Positions 18,812 through 28,241 of a DNA stretch of 54,675 nucleotides are shown piece after piece. The DNA lies in the NCBI GenBank assembly GCA_039821645.1, contig JBCBNU010000014.1, positions 1 to 54,675 of the forward strand, given 5' to 3'. This DNA is from CALBPI01 sp039821645 (GTDB taxonomy: Bacteria > Pseudomonadota > Gammaproteobacteria > Steroidobacterales > Woeseiaceae). The notes under the pieces are model-generated. The model saw nothing but the letters and a program-made list of their open reading frames with translations, was not told the DNA's origin and searched no databases. The translations under genes and the position numbers were made by a program. Position 1 is the stretch's first letter; every line of letters begins with the position of its first letter.

Positions 18812-19285
18812 TCAGCCGCGGGTGTCGATGGTGACCAGCGCCTGACCGTATTCGACAGGCTCACCATTCTGAACGCGGATCGATTTCACAACGCCGTCAA
18901 CGTCGCATTCGATCTGATTCATCATTTTCATCGCCTCGACAATGCACAGCGTATCACCTGCTTTCACCCGATCGCCGATCTGCACGAACGGTGCTGCGCC
19001 CGGAGCGGAGGAGGAGTAGAAGGTGCCTACCATCGGTGCGGACACGACATGGCCCTCGTCTTCCGCGGCTGGCTCAGGTGCGGCGGCCGGTTCAGGTGCT
19101 GTTGCCGCTGGCGATGGTGCCGCTGCTGCGGGTATTGGCATGGGTGCTGGCGCCATCATTGCCGGTGCACCGCCTTGCGGATAGCGGCTGATACGAACGG
19201 CATCATCGCCCTCGGTGATTTCGATCTCGGCGATGCCGGACTCCTCGAGAAGCTCGATCAGCTTTTTGACTTTACGAATGTCCAT
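18812..19285 (-). CDS. accB: Biotin carboxyl carrier protein
   Basis: 157 residues. An N-terminal domain (1-35) is followed by a mobile Ala/Pro-rich linker (about 40-75) and the biotinyl domain, whose motif EAMKMM carries the biotinylated lysine K120. The thumb-type loop of enterobacterial BCCP seems present around PMVGTFYSS. It lies 33 nt after aroQ and 8 nt before accC, one operon. Confidence 0.97.
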   Translation of the reverse strand: MDIRKVKKLIELLEESGIAEIEITEGDDAVRISRYPQGGAPAMMAPAPMPIPAAAAPSPAATAPEPAAAPEPAAEDEGHVVSAPMVGTFYSSSAPGAAPFVQIGDRVKAGDTLCIVEAMKMMNQIECDVDGVVKSIRVQNGEPVEYGQALVTIDTRG

Positions 19286-19318
19286 TTAGGTTCTCCCCCT
19301 CGATAACCTGGTTTGTAT

Positions 19319-19777
19319 TCAGGCAAAGCCTTCGAGCTGCCGCGAAAGCGCTTGAAGCGCTGCGAGGTAGCCGTAGCTGCCCAGTCCGGAAATCACGCCG
19401 ATCGCGAGATCCGAGAAATAGCTGTGATGGCGAAATGGCTCGCGGGCGTACACATTGCTGAGATGTACTTCCACGAAGGGTTTTCCAACGGCGGCCAGTG
19501 CATCACGCAGTGCGATGCTGGTATGCGTGAATGCTGCCGGATTCACAATCAAGCCGTCGGTCCCGTCGCTCGAGCTGGCATGAACACGATCGATCAAGTC
19601 GGATTCAGAGTTGCTTTGGAATGCGGTGATATCGACATTGAGGGCCGAGGCCATGTCTCGCACTTTCCCGACGATATCGTCGAGCGTGTCGCGTCCGTAA
19701 TGCGCAGGCTCGCGAGTACCTAACAAGTTCAGGTTCGGCCCGTTCAAAATCAGGATGTGCGTCTGCGTTGTCGCCAA
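19319..19777 (-). CDS. aroQ: Type II 3-dehydroquinate dehydratase
   Basis: Third step of the shikimate pathway. 152 residues, the normal dodecameric type II size. Seen are ILILNGPNLNLLGTREP at the N terminus with the catalytic tyrosine in HYG, NSESDLIDRVH, NPAAFTHTSIALRDAL and VEVHLSNVYAREPFRHHS with the catalytic histidine. First gene of the leftward aroQ-accB-accC train; divergent from the bchH-type gene across 225 bp. Confidence 0.97.
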   Translation of the reverse strand: MATTQTHILILNGPNLNLLGTREPAHYGRDTLDDIVGKVRDMASALNVDITAFQSNSESDLIDRVHASSSDGTDGLIVNPAAFTHTSIALRDALAAVGKPFVEVHLSNVYAREPFRHHSYFSDLAIGVISGLGSYGYLAALQALSRQLEGFA

Positions 19778-20002
19778 TGTCTAAGCCAGTTCGCCGAAGT
19801 TGGCCGCAATTCTAATCATCTTTGCGTTCTTTTGACAGTATCCTGGCCCGCGATTTGCTCGCAATCTGTTCAAGTGTTGTTGATTAATAGAACTTGCGCG
19901 TCCGGCAACACCGTGCCGGGTGTTCAAAAGTGTCATGTATAATTGACGTCAACTTCACTTGATGGTTACATGAACCTATGAAGTTTCGTTGCGAGAACTG
20001 AC

Positions 20003-23000
20003 GTGGGGGCTGACGGAGCAATTAAGACGCCAACGGCTGCCGTGCGCGTTGCGATCATCACGATGGACACGCACCTCGCCACCGCGACACAGCTCGCAGC
20101 GGCGGATCTCGCGCGCGAGTGTCCTGGTCTACAGCTCACGATGCATGCCGCTTCGGAGTGGTCCGCGAGTGAGAGCAAACTCAAGCATTGCCTTGAGGAT
20201 ATCGAGCGCGCAGACATTCTTCTGGTCACGATGCTATTTATGGAATCGCACTTCGAGCCCGTGCTCGATGCGATCGCGGATCGCCGCGCGCACGCCGACG
20301 CCGTGATTTGTGCGATGTCGGCTGCCGAGGTGACGCGCCTGACGAAGCTCGGCGATTTCGACATGTCGAAACCCGCAAGTGGGCCGATGGCGTTGTTGAA
20401 AAAGCTCAAACCAAAGCCATCAGCGAACAAGAGCTCCGGACAGACGCAAATGAAGATGCTGCGGCGATTGCCGAAGCTTCTGAAATACGTTCCTGGCACA
20501 GCCCAGGACGTTCGCGCCTATTTTCTGACTTTGCAGTACTGGCTGAGTGGTTCGCGTGACAACATGGCGAACCTCGTGCGCTACCTCGTCGGTCGCTATG
20601 CGAAAGACCAACGTGCACAGCTGGCAAAGGCGCTGTTGCCTGCAGAGCCGCCGAAGGAGTATCCGGAGGTGGGTGTTTATCACCCCCGCATGCAGCCGCG
20701 AATTGCTAGCGACACCAAGTCCCTGCCGGCGCCTAACGGTGCGACCGGGCGCGTCGGTGTGCTGATGCTCCGCTCCTATCTGCTCGGCGCGAATGCCGGA
20801 CACTACGATGGGGTGCTCGCCGCACTGGAGTCGCGAGGACTCGCCGTTGTGCCGGTATTTGCCAGTGGTCTTGATGCCCGACCTGCAATCGAACAATTCC
20901 TGAAACAAGACGGTAAGCCTGCGGTCGATGCGGTCGTGTCGCTGACCGGGTTCTCACTGGTAGGTGGTCCAGCCTACAACGATGCTGCCGCTGCCGAGGC
21001 GGTGCTTTCAGAGCTCGATGTACCTTATATCGCCGCCCATCCTGTTGAGTTCCAGACGCTGGAAGAGTGGGGCGGCTCGGAGCGTGGGCTGAGTCCCGTT
21101 GAAAGCACGATCATGGTCGCGATTCCCGAACTCGACGGCGCAATCAGTCCGATGGTGTTCGGCGGGCGTGCGGGTGCGCCGGGTGTTACCTGCAGCGGTT
21201 GTCATCACGGTTGCACATTCTCGACGGATGACAATCCTCAGGACATGCACAGTTGCCCGGAGCGGGCACACGCACTCGCTGAACGCGTCGCCAAGCAGAT
21301 TTCCCTGGCTAAGACGCCGGTCGCGGACCGCAAGGTGGCGACGGTTGTATTCAACTTTCCGCCAAACGCCGGTAACACCGGTACCGCTGCGTTCCTCGAT
21401 GTGTTTGGCAGTCTGCACAACACGCTCTCGGCGATGCGAGACGAGGGCTACAGTGTTGAGGGGTTACCCGACACAGCCGATGCGCTTCGTGACCACCTGT
21501 TGACCGGCAATGCAGAGACCTATGGCGCCGATGCGAACGTCCACACGCTAATCGATGTGGATGATCACGTGTCGCGTGAGCCCTGGCTGGCGGAGATCGA
21601 ATCGCAATGGGGTGCTGCACCCGGCAAGCAGCTCGTGAATGGTCGCTCGTTGATGGTCCTCGGTCAGCAATACGGCAACGTACTCGTCGCTGTGCAGCCA
21701 TCGTTCGGCTATGAAGGTGATCCGATGCGCTTGCTGTTTGAGCGGGGCCTGGCACCAACACATGCGTTCTCGGCGTTCTATCGCTATCTGCGTGAAGACT
21801 ACGCCGCGCACGCGGTCCTGCATTTTGGAACGCACGGTGCGCTCGAATTCATGCCGGGTAAACAAACCGGGATGTCGGGCAAATGTTGGCCGGAGCGTCT
21901 GATCGGCGCGCTGCCGAATTTCTATCTCTACGCGGCCAACAATCCATCGGAAGGCGCCATCGCCAAGCGGCGATCCGCCGCAACCTTGATCAGTTACCTG
22001 ACGCCTCCGATATCTGAAGCCGGTCTGTATAAAGGGCTCCAGGAGTTGTCCGATTCGCTGGATCGTTGGCGGCAACGCGACCCTGACGCCAAACCCGATC
22101 TCGACCTTCTGGCTTTGATCCAGGCGCAGGCGCACGAATTGGAGCTGGCTTCCGCCACGCCCGAGTGGACGCTGGATGTCGCTGACGAAGCAGTAAATGC
22201 GCTACAACAGCGTTTGCATGAATATGAGACCGCACTGATTCCGCATGGCTTGCATGTTGTGGGTCGACCGCCCAGTACGACGGAGCGCGTCGATCTGCTC
22301 TCATGTATGGCTGATGCATCGCATGGTGTGCGCCCCGCTAAAGCCGCGCTGGAGGGCATCGCCAAGAAATCGCTGACGCCTGCGAAAGCGGCGCAGCTAG
22401 CTGGCCTTCCGCCTGGCGTGGATGGTGTGGATCTCATGAAGTCACTGCAGGCGTCGAACGATCTGCTCGGGCAGGATGCAGAGACGCCGGGCCTGTTGCG
22501 TGCGCTCGACGGTCACTACATTGCGCCTTCACCGGGTGGTGATGTGCTGCGGACGCCGGCTGTGCTGCCGACAGGACGCAACCTGCATGGTTTTGATCCG
22601 TTCCGAATTCCAAGCGCTTATGCGGTCAAGGACGGTGCCAAGCAGGCACAACGTTTGCTGGATTGTCACCTGGCTGAGGGCAACGCACTTCCTGAGTCGA
22701 TCGCCATTGTTCTCTGGGGTACCGACAACCTGAAGAGTGAGGGTGGTCCGATTAGTCAGGCGCTCGCGCTGCTGGGAGCCGAGCCCAGGTTTGATAGCTA
22801 TGGCCGAATTGCTGGCGCACAGCTGATCGATCTGGAAGCGCTGGGTCGCCCGCGGATTGATGTCGTGATGACGCTGTCAGGCATCTTCCGGGATCTGATG
22901 CCCTTGCAAATCAAGATGCTCGCGGAAGCGGCCTACCTGGCTGCGTCTGCTGATGAGCCGATCGACAGCAATTTTGTTCGCAAGCATGCACTCGCCTATC

Positions 23001-23770
23001 AGGCAGAGCATGGTTGTACTTTGGAGGTTGCCGCGCTTCGAGTCTACGGCAACGAAGAGGGCGCGTACGGCTCCAACGTCAACTATCTGGTCGAGAGTGG
23101 TCGCTGGGACGACGAAGATGAACTGGCGGATGTGTACTCGAAGCGCAAGGGGTTTGCGTATGGCTGCGATGGTCGTCCGCAGGCGCAGCAAGCGTTGCTG
23201 AACAGCGCCCTCACCGACGTCGATCTCGCCTATCAGAACCTCGACTCGGTCGAGCTTGGCATCACCACGGTCGATAACTACTTCGATACGCTCGGCGGTA
23301 TCACAGGCGCGGTCAAGCGTGCTCGCTCAGGTGATGCACCGCCGGTTTACATCGGTGACCAGACGCACGGTGAAGGCACAGTGCGCACCCTGTCAGACCA
23401 GGTGGCACTCGAAACGCGAACTCGAATGCTCAACCCCAAATGGCATGAGGGTATGCTTGAGCACGGCTACGAAGGTGTCCGCCAGATCGAAGTGCATATG
23501 ACCAACACGATGGGCTGGTCTGCGACGACGGGTCAGGTACAGCCGTGGGTTTATCAGAAGCTCACCGAGACTTTCCTGCTCGACGAGGAAATGCGCCGCC
23601 GCATTGCGGAGCTGAATCCGACGGCATCAAGCAGATTTGCTAACCGATTGCTTGAAGCTTCCGACCGGAATTACTGGCAGCCGGATGACGATACGCTAGC
23701 GGCGCTGGAGCAGGCGAGTGAAGAACTCGAAGACCGCGTTGAGGGCGTTATCCCCAACGCGGCTTCTTAG
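20003..23770 (+). CDS. bchH: Magnesium chelatase H subunit (BchH type), orphan
   Basis: 1255 residues, similar in size to photosynthetic BchH. In the known complex, BchH binds protoporphyrin IX and inserts magnesium with the AAA+ subunits BchI and BchD. Seen are an N-terminal DUF3479 domain beginning RVAIITMDTHLATA, TAQDVRAYFLTLQYWLSGS, VVSLTGFSLVGGPAYND, an iron-sulfur-like set C397, C400, C404, C418, the core motif HGALEFMPGKQ (E615) and LPNFYLYAANNPSE. These read as true BchH rather than CobN. Start GTG 20003 gives the expected N terminus, though its ribosome site is poor. No bchI, bchD or other bch gene is in the window; the neighbours are heme-uptake genes. A role in chlorophyll synthesis or in heme metabolism are both open. 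Confidence 0.9.
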   Translation: MGADGAIKTPTAAVRVAIITMDTHLATATQLAAADLARECPGLQLTMHAASEWSASESKLKHCLEDIERADILLVTMLFMESHFEPVLDAIADRRAHADAVICAMSAAEVTRLTKLGDFDMSKPASGPMALLKKLKPKPSANKSSGQTQMKMLRRLPKLLKYVPGTAQDVRAYFLTLQYWLSGSRDNMANLVRYLVGRYAKDQRAQLAKALLPAEPPKEYPEVGVYHPRMQPRIASDTKSLPAPNGATGRVGVLMLRSYLLGANAGHYDGVLAALESRGLAVVPVFASGLDARPAIEQFLKQDGKPAVDAVVSLTGFSLVGGPAYNDAAAAEAVLSELDVPYIAAHPVEFQTLEEWGGSERGLSPVESTIMVAIPELDGAISPMVFGGRAGAPGVTCSGCHHGCTFSTDDNPQDMHSCPERAHALAERVAKQISLAKTPVADRKVATVVFNFPPNAGNTGTAAFLDVFGSLHNTLSAMRDEGYSVEGLPDTADALRDHLLTGNAETYGADANVHTLIDVDDHVSREPWLAEIESQWGAAPGKQLVNGRSLMVLGQQYGNVLVAVQPSFGYEGDPMRLLFERGLAPTHAFSAFYRYLREDYAAHAVLHFGTHGALEFMPGKQTGMSGKCWPERLIGALPNFYLYAANNPSEGAIAKRRSAATLISYLTPPISEAGLYKGLQELSDSLDRWRQRDPDAKPDLDLLALIQAQAHELELASATPEWTLDVADEAVNALQQRLHEYETALIPHGLHVVGRPPSTTERVDLLSCMADASHGVRPAKAALEGIAKKSLTPAKAAQLAGLPPGVDGVDLMKSLQASNDLLGQDAETPGLLRALDGHYIAPSPGGDVLRTPAVLPTGRNLHGFDPFRIPSAYAVKDGAKQAQRLLDCHLAEGNALPESIAIVLWGTDNLKSEGGPISQALALLGAEPRFDSYGRIAGAQLIDLEALGRPRIDVVMTLSGIFRDLMPLQIKMLAEAAYLAASADEPIDSNFVRKHALAYQAEHGCTLEVAALRVYGNEEGAYGSNVNYLVESGRWDDEDELADVYSKRKGFAYGCDGRPQAQQALLNSALTDVDLAYQNLDSVELGITTVDNYFDTLGGITGAVKRARSGDAPPVYIGDQTHGEGTVRTLSDQVALETRTRMLNPKWHEGMLEHGYEGVRQIEVHMTNTMGWSATTGQVQPWVYQKLTETFLLDEEMRRRIAELNPTASSRFANRLLEASDRNYWQPDDDTLAALEQASEELEDRVEGVIPNAAS
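23729..23766. terminator. Strong hairpin at the convergent ends of bchH and DUF6607
   Basis: A 15-bp stem with two single-A bulges: GAAG, then CCGCGTTG, then GGG, loop CGTTAT, and the matching 3' arms. It covers the last codons of bchH, 13 to 16 nt before the end of the DUF6607 gene. There is no long T-tract on either side, so it may be a weak bidirectional terminator or an mRNA 3' stabiliser. Confidence 0.4.
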
Positions 23771-23782
23771 ATCGGAACCGCT

Positions 23783-24952
23783 TTACCACTCGTAGTGGGT
23801 CTGCAGCTTCTCGGCGATGTAAGCCTTTCCAACTTCGGAGTCGTAGGTCTCGATTTCGCTCGAGTACACCAACATCTCCATTAGCATCGGCATGCCCTCG
23901 ACCTCGAGTTTGGTGACTTTCGGGTTTTCGGTGAGAAGTGCATCCCACGCACCGCGCACATCCGACCAGAACGCCGCCGATTTTTCCCAGTACTCGTCTC
24001 CGCCGGAAAAGTCATGACCGGTAATTAGTTCATATCGATTAACCCCGGCCTCACGGGCAAGAAACGCAACAGGCTTATCGGTTATCTGTCCCTCGTGCAT
24101 CAGCACTGCTTTAAGGTTGTCTTCCTCATGTAACCAACCTGTCGGCAGAATCGTATGACGGTTAGTCCCGATCAACGCGTGGTAGTCGGACCGAACACTG
24201 AATTCCCGTCGTGGTAACGGGCGCCAGGTTTCGCCGCTTTCCCACGCTGAAAAGTTTTGGTCGTGGGTCCATTTCCCAATGGCCTGATACCGCGGCGAGT
24301 CATCGACCTGGTAGACCGCCTGACTCCAGGTCCCCTCGACGTCTCCGGCAGACAGCTGGAGTTGCTCCCACCGATCGTGACCCGTGTAGACATTGATTTG
24401 CGCGTCTTCGTACTGCCAGTCCTGACGCCAGTGTTTAACGACTGCCGGGCCCTGCACTTCACCTTCCTCGTCTTCGAAGAACATGACCAGAATATGCTGC
24501 AGGCTTACAAACTCAGGTGAGTCCTCGACGACATAGACGTGCTCGGTTCCCCAGGACCGGTACGGCTTGGGTGGCTCGTAACCTTCCGTAAAACCTGCGG
24601 TCTCGAGAAAGTCAAAGCTAGTGCGGTAACCGCCGGCCATCGCGAGGATTGCCCGCCGATCTTTTTCTTTCTTGCTAAGGCCCGGCTCCTGTAGCGCGTC
24701 CCAAGCGGCAGAGGTGCCGGAGATGGGTAAGACCGACGGTCCTTTGGTCGTGCCGCCCCGCGGCTCCATGTTCGAGGTATCCGCGAACATCCAGCCAAAG
24801 ACATAGGGCCGCTCCTTTTCGGTTTCAGTGGTTTGTGCGACTCCAGCGTCATCTTCGACTTCGTCGACGACTGTATTCGGTGCTGCGGCGCAGGCTGCGC
24901 ACAATCCTGCCAGTGCTGAAACAGTCCAAAGTCTTTGCCGAAAACTTCCCAT
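23783..24952 (-). CDS. DUF6607 family exported protein
   Basis: 389 residues from ATG 24952, chosen because it has GGGAG/CGGGA upstream and gives a signal peptide (RLWTVSALAGLCAACAAAPN). The cysteine could be a lipid anchor, but the lipobox is poor; signal peptidase I cleavage is as likely. I recognise the DUF6607 family by the blocks VVKHWRQDWQYED, WSQAVYQVDDSPRY, PLPRREFSVRSDY and GWLHEEDN. Function is unknown. It is convergent with bchH and divergent from the heme receptor gene, sharing a promoter region with a Fur-like site, so it is probably iron-regulated. Confidence 0.8.
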   Translation of the reverse strand: MGSFRQRLWTVSALAGLCAACAAAPNTVVDEVEDDAGVAQTTETEKERPYVFGWMFADTSNMEPRGGTTKGPSVLPISGTSAAWDALQEPGLSKKEKDRRAILAMAGGYRTSFDFLETAGFTEGYEPPKPYRSWGTEHVYVVEDSPEFVSLQHILVMFFEDEEGEVQGPAVVKHWRQDWQYEDAQINVYTGHDRWEQLQLSAGDVEGTWSQAVYQVDDSPRYQAIGKWTHDQNFSAWESGETWRPLPRREFSVRSDYHALIGTNRHTILPTGWLHEEDNLKAVLMHEGQITDKPVAFLAREAGVNRYELITGHDFSGGDEYWEKSAAFWSDVRGAWDALLTENPKVTKLEVEGMPMLMEMLVYSSEIETYDSEVGKAYIAEKLQTHYEW

Positions 24953-25023
24953 GATCGTCCCGCTCCCAAGGTTTGAAAAATATGAATTTACAAGCGTGCC
25001 GGATTCAATTAGCCTTTGCAAAT

Positions 25024-25042
25024 ACGAACAATTCTCATTTGT
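25024..25042. promoter_or_regulatory. Candidate Fur box between DUF6607 and hmuR
   Basis: On the minus strand the site reads ACAAATGAGAATTGTTCGT. It carries the AATGAGAAT core seen in the stronger Fur boxes at 31455 and 36880 but is a poorer palindrome. It sits 72 bp before the DUF6607 start and 74 bp before the receptor start, so it could control both. Confidence 0.55.
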
Positions 25043-25115
25043 ACTTTTATTTGTAATTGTCGAGTACCTGTCGAGAATCAATCACTTGAGCGACTCAATT
25101 AGGGAGGAAGAGCTC

Positions 25116-27353
25116 ATGAAAACCTGGAATTGGACCGTTACTTTGGCGGTGGCGGCTGCGATCGGTGGACCCGCGCAGGCGCAGAGCGAAACGGACTCAG
25201 ACGAGCTGGCCCGCGATGAAATTACCGTTATCGGCACTCGAACGGAACGTGCGATCACGGAAGTGCCGGTCACGGTGTCAGTGATCACCAGCGAGATGAT
25301 CGATCAGGAAATCACCCGAGATATCTCTGATCTTGTGCGCTACGAGCCGGGCGTGAGTGTCGGCGGAACGGGCAGTCGTTTCGGACTGAGTGGGTTCTCC
25401 ATCCGGGGTGTTGGAGGTAACCGTGTTCTGACCGTGGTCGATGGCATTCGAGTCGCGGAAGAGTTCAGCTTTGGACCGTTCCTCAGCGCGCGGCGGGACT
25501 TTGTTGATGTCGACAGTCTGGCCGCGGTGGAGATCGCCAGAGGCCCAATTTCCTCTCTGTACGGGAGTGATGCGCTAGGTGGGGTCGTTGCATTTACCAC
25601 TCGCGGCCCACTGGACTACCTCTACGCTGAAGACGACGGCGTTTATGTTGGCGGTAAGGCCGGATGGTCCAGTGCCGACCAGAGTACTGTCGCCAGAGGC
25701 ACGCTTGCTCTGGGTGATGATCGCCTTGCCGGCATGATTGCGGTAACGCAGCGCGACGGTCAGGAGACTGAAACCATCGGCGGGATTGGCGGCTTCGGTC
25801 CAGATCGGGAATTACCGGATCCCCAGGATTTATCCGCTACAAATATTTTGGCGAAGCTGCACTGGCAGCCAGTTGAGGGTCAGACGCTGACGCTGACGGT
25901 CGATACCCTGACGAGCGACGCGGACACTCAGATTCTTTCGGACTACGGCACCGTGACACGTGGCACGCTCGTCAATAGTCGAGATGCGGTGGACGAGAGA
26001 GAGCGTACGCGTATCAGTGTCGCCTACAGCGCCGACGTGCAATGGGCAATTGCTGACACGATTGGCGTCACGGCGTATACGCAGTCGTCTGAGACGACTC
26101 AATTCACCTTCGAGTCGCGGACCCCGCCGGGGCAACCGAGCCAGACGCGCGAGCGGCGCTCGGTGTATGAACAGGATATTGACGGCATCTTCGCGCAGGC
26201 GGTGAGGTCTTTTGATCTTGCAGGAACCTCTCACAATCTGATTTACGGGTTCGATTTTTTCGAGACCGACAACGCATCGATACGTAACGGCGGCACCTTC
26301 GCGCTTGATGGCACGCCGCAATTCGAGTTCCTTCCGCTCCCGACTCGAGACTTCCCGCTTACCACGGTGCAGCAGTCAGCGATCTTCATTCAGGATGAAA
26401 TCTCACTGTTGGGAGATCGACTGCTGCTCTCGCCGGGTCTTCGTTATGACAGGTTCGATGCGAGCACCACGCTCGACGAGGTCTACATCAACGGTAACCC
26501 CGGCGCACCTGTGCCGGAGGACTACGACGCGGATGAGGTGACAGCTCGACTGGGTGCGGTCTATGAGTTGACTGATAGCATTTCAGTCTATGGTCTTTAT
26601 GCGCAAGGTTTCCGTGCGCCGCCGTATGACGACGTTAATGTCGGCTTCAACAACTTCATTGGTGGCTACAAAACCATCGCAAACCCGGACCTGAACTCAG
26701 AGCGCAGCGAGGGTCTCGAGCTAGGTGTGCGTTATCAGTCGGATGCGACCTCGGTGTCATTTAACGTATTCCAAACCGACTACGAGGACTTCATCGAGTC
26801 GTTTGCGATCGCTCCCGCGTTTCTGCAAATTGGTGGTATCGATCCCGAGGATGGTTTGCTGACTTTCCAGTCGATAAACCGGGATAAGGTGACGATCGAG
26901 GGAGCGGAGATTACCGCAGAATTTGATCTTGGCGAGTGGGACGGAATCGGTGCATTCATGCTTCGGTCGGCGGTTGCGTATGCCGACGGCGAGGACACTG
27001 CTACCGGCGACCCTATCGATAGCGTTGAACCACTGACGGGTGTGCTGGGTCTGCTGTACCGCTCGCCCGCCGACCGGTGGGGTGGTGAGCTCGTCTGGAC
27101 ATTGGTCGAGGCTAAGGATGAAGGTGACATCGTCAACACGGATCTACGTCAGCCGTCCGATGGATACGGGGTCATGGATTTGCTGTTGTTCGGCAACCTC
27201 ACAGATCGTGTACGCGTCAATGCCGGGTTGTTCAACCTTGGCGACAAGGAGTACATCCGCTGGGTGGATACCGCTGGTATCGGCGCGGATGCTGCACGCA
27301 GGTTTACGCAACCGGGCTTCAATGCCGCAGTGAACGTTCAAGTGGAGTTCTGA
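25116..27353 (+). CDS. hmuR: TonB-dependent heme/hemoglobin receptor
   Basis: Outer membrane gated channel for heme. 745 residues from ATG 25116, which has AGGGAGGAAG just upstream; the frame is open further left but those codons are not receptor-like. The signal peptide ends near AQAQ. A TonB box-like DEITVIGTRTER is followed by the plug domain (about 35-165) with FSIRGVGGNRVLTVVDGIR. The 22-strand barrel holds the heme receptor motifs FRAP (F499-P502) and NPDL (523-526, a variant of NPNL). The C terminus ends in the usual aromatic residue. First gene of hmuRTUV plus the monooxygenase. Confidence 0.9.
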   Translation: MKTWNWTVTLAVAAAIGGPAQAQSETDSDELARDEITVIGTRTERAITEVPVTVSVITSEMIDQEITRDISDLVRYEPGVSVGGTGSRFGLSGFSIRGVGGNRVLTVVDGIRVAEEFSFGPFLSARRDFVDVDSLAAVEIARGPISSLYGSDALGGVVAFTTRGPLDYLYAEDDGVYVGGKAGWSSADQSTVARGTLALGDDRLAGMIAVTQRDGQETETIGGIGGFGPDRELPDPQDLSATNILAKLHWQPVEGQTLTLTVDTLTSDADTQILSDYGTVTRGTLVNSRDAVDERERTRISVAYSADVQWAIADTIGVTAYTQSSETTQFTFESRTPPGQPSQTRERRSVYEQDIDGIFAQAVRSFDLAGTSHNLIYGFDFFETDNASIRNGGTFALDGTPQFEFLPLPTRDFPLTTVQQSAIFIQDEISLLGDRLLLSPGLRYDRFDASTTLDEVYINGNPGAPVPEDYDADEVTARLGAVYELTDSISVYGLYAQGFRAPPYDDVNVGFNNFIGGYKTIANPDLNSERSEGLELGVRYQSDATSVSFNVFQTDYEDFIESFAIAPAFLQIGGIDPEDGLLTFQSINRDKVTIEGAEITAEFDLGEWDGIGAFMLRSAVAYADGEDTATGDPIDSVEPLTGVLGLLYRSPADRWGGELVWTLVEAKDEGDIVNTDLRQPSDGYGVMDLLLFGNLTDRVRVNAGLFNLGDKEYIRWVDTAGIGADAARRFTQPGFNAAVNVQVEF

Positions 27354-27356
27354 CTG

Positions 27357-28241
27357 ATGATCAGGGTGACGCTCGCGCTTGGTATTGTGGGGTTGCTCGC
27401 ACCGGAGTTGGGGCACGCGCTAGAGTGCCCTTCACTCGGTGTCGATGTTGACCGCAGCAGGATCGTCGTCGCCGGCGGCTCGATAACCGAGATTCTCTAC
27501 GACTTAGGTGCTGATGAGCGAGTCGTTGCTGCTGATCGCACGTCGAACTATCCCGCAGCAGCGCTCGAATTGCCGCAAATCGGATACGTTCGTGCCTTAT
27601 CTGCGGAGGGCGTGCTGTCGCAGGAACCCACTTTATTGCTCGGAGAGGACGATACCGGTCCGCCGGAGATTCTGGATCAACTGCGTGCCGCCGGATTACC
27701 GATTGCAATTCTCGCTGAGCAGCACGATTCGCAGGGCATCATCGATAAGGTCCGCTGCATCGGTGATCTCATCGGCATGCCAGAGGCTGCAGAAGCGTAC
27801 ATCGCTGAGCGGTTACAGCCTGCTGCTGAGCGCCTGGTGGCAGCTCAATCGTTGGACAAACCTAGTGGCGCTATCCTGTTGGGCATTCGTGACGGCACGC
27901 TCATCGCCGCAGGTACGGAAACCTCTGGCGATGGTCTACTCATGATGATGTCGGCAAGCAATGCCCTCGGGCAAATGTCTGGGTGGAAGCCCGTATCCAG
28001 AGAGGCAATGATCGTCGCTGACCCGTCATTCCTGGTGATCCCGCAGCGTGGCCTCGATGCGGCAGGCGGCGTTGAGGGATTGCTTGAGCACCCGACTCTC
28101 AAATTCACTAGCGCTGCCAAGAATGGGCGGGTATTCGCTATGGATGGTATGGCCATGCTTGGCTTCGGACCACGAACGCTTGGCGCAGCTGCGCAGCTTG
28201 CCGATGACATTCGGGCCCAAGAGGATGCCTCAAGCCAGTGA
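27357..28241 (+). CDS. hmuT: Heme ABC transporter periplasmic binding protein HmuT
   Basis: 294 residues, signal peptide at about 1-21 (ending HALEC). The class III binding-protein fold shows RIVVAGGSITEILYDLGADERVVAADRTSNYP and IGYVRALSAEGVLSQEPTLLLG, both typical of hemin-binding HmuT/PhuT. It would receive heme from the receptor and deliver it to HmuUV. Its start is 3 nt after the receptor stop, and its TGA shares one base with the hmuU ATG. Confidence 0.92.
   Translation: MIRVTLALGIVGLLAPELGHALECPSLGVDVDRSRIVVAGGSITEILYDLGADERVVAADRTSNYPAAALELPQIGYVRALSAEGVLSQEPTLLLGEDDTGPPEILDQLRAAGLPIAILAEQHDSQGIIDKVRCIGDLIGMPEAAEAYIAERLQPAAERLVAAQSLDKPSGAILLGIRDGTLIAAGTETSGDGLLMMMSASNALGQMSGWKPVSREAMIVADPSFLVIPQRGLDAAGGVEGLLEHPTLKFTSAAKNGRVFAMDGMAMLGFGPRTLGAAAQLADDIRAQEDASSQ

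Noticed and set aside
19805..19823. Possible Fur box between aroQ and bchH (AATTCTAATCATCTTT core)
   Set aside because: About 11 of 19 positions match the consensus, the symmetry is poor and it lies nearer aroQ than bchH. Far weaker than the other three sites, so not called.
20003..23770. CobN (cobaltochelatase) instead of BchH
   Set aside because: The DUF3479 N terminus, GFSLVGGPAYND and LPNFYLYAANNPSE blocks match BchH, and no cobalamin genes or riboswitch are near.
24828..25115. Upstream extension of the heme receptor frame
   Set aside because: Open frame runs antisense through the DUF6607 signal region and the Fur-like site; ATG 25116 has a strong ribosome site and a signal peptide.
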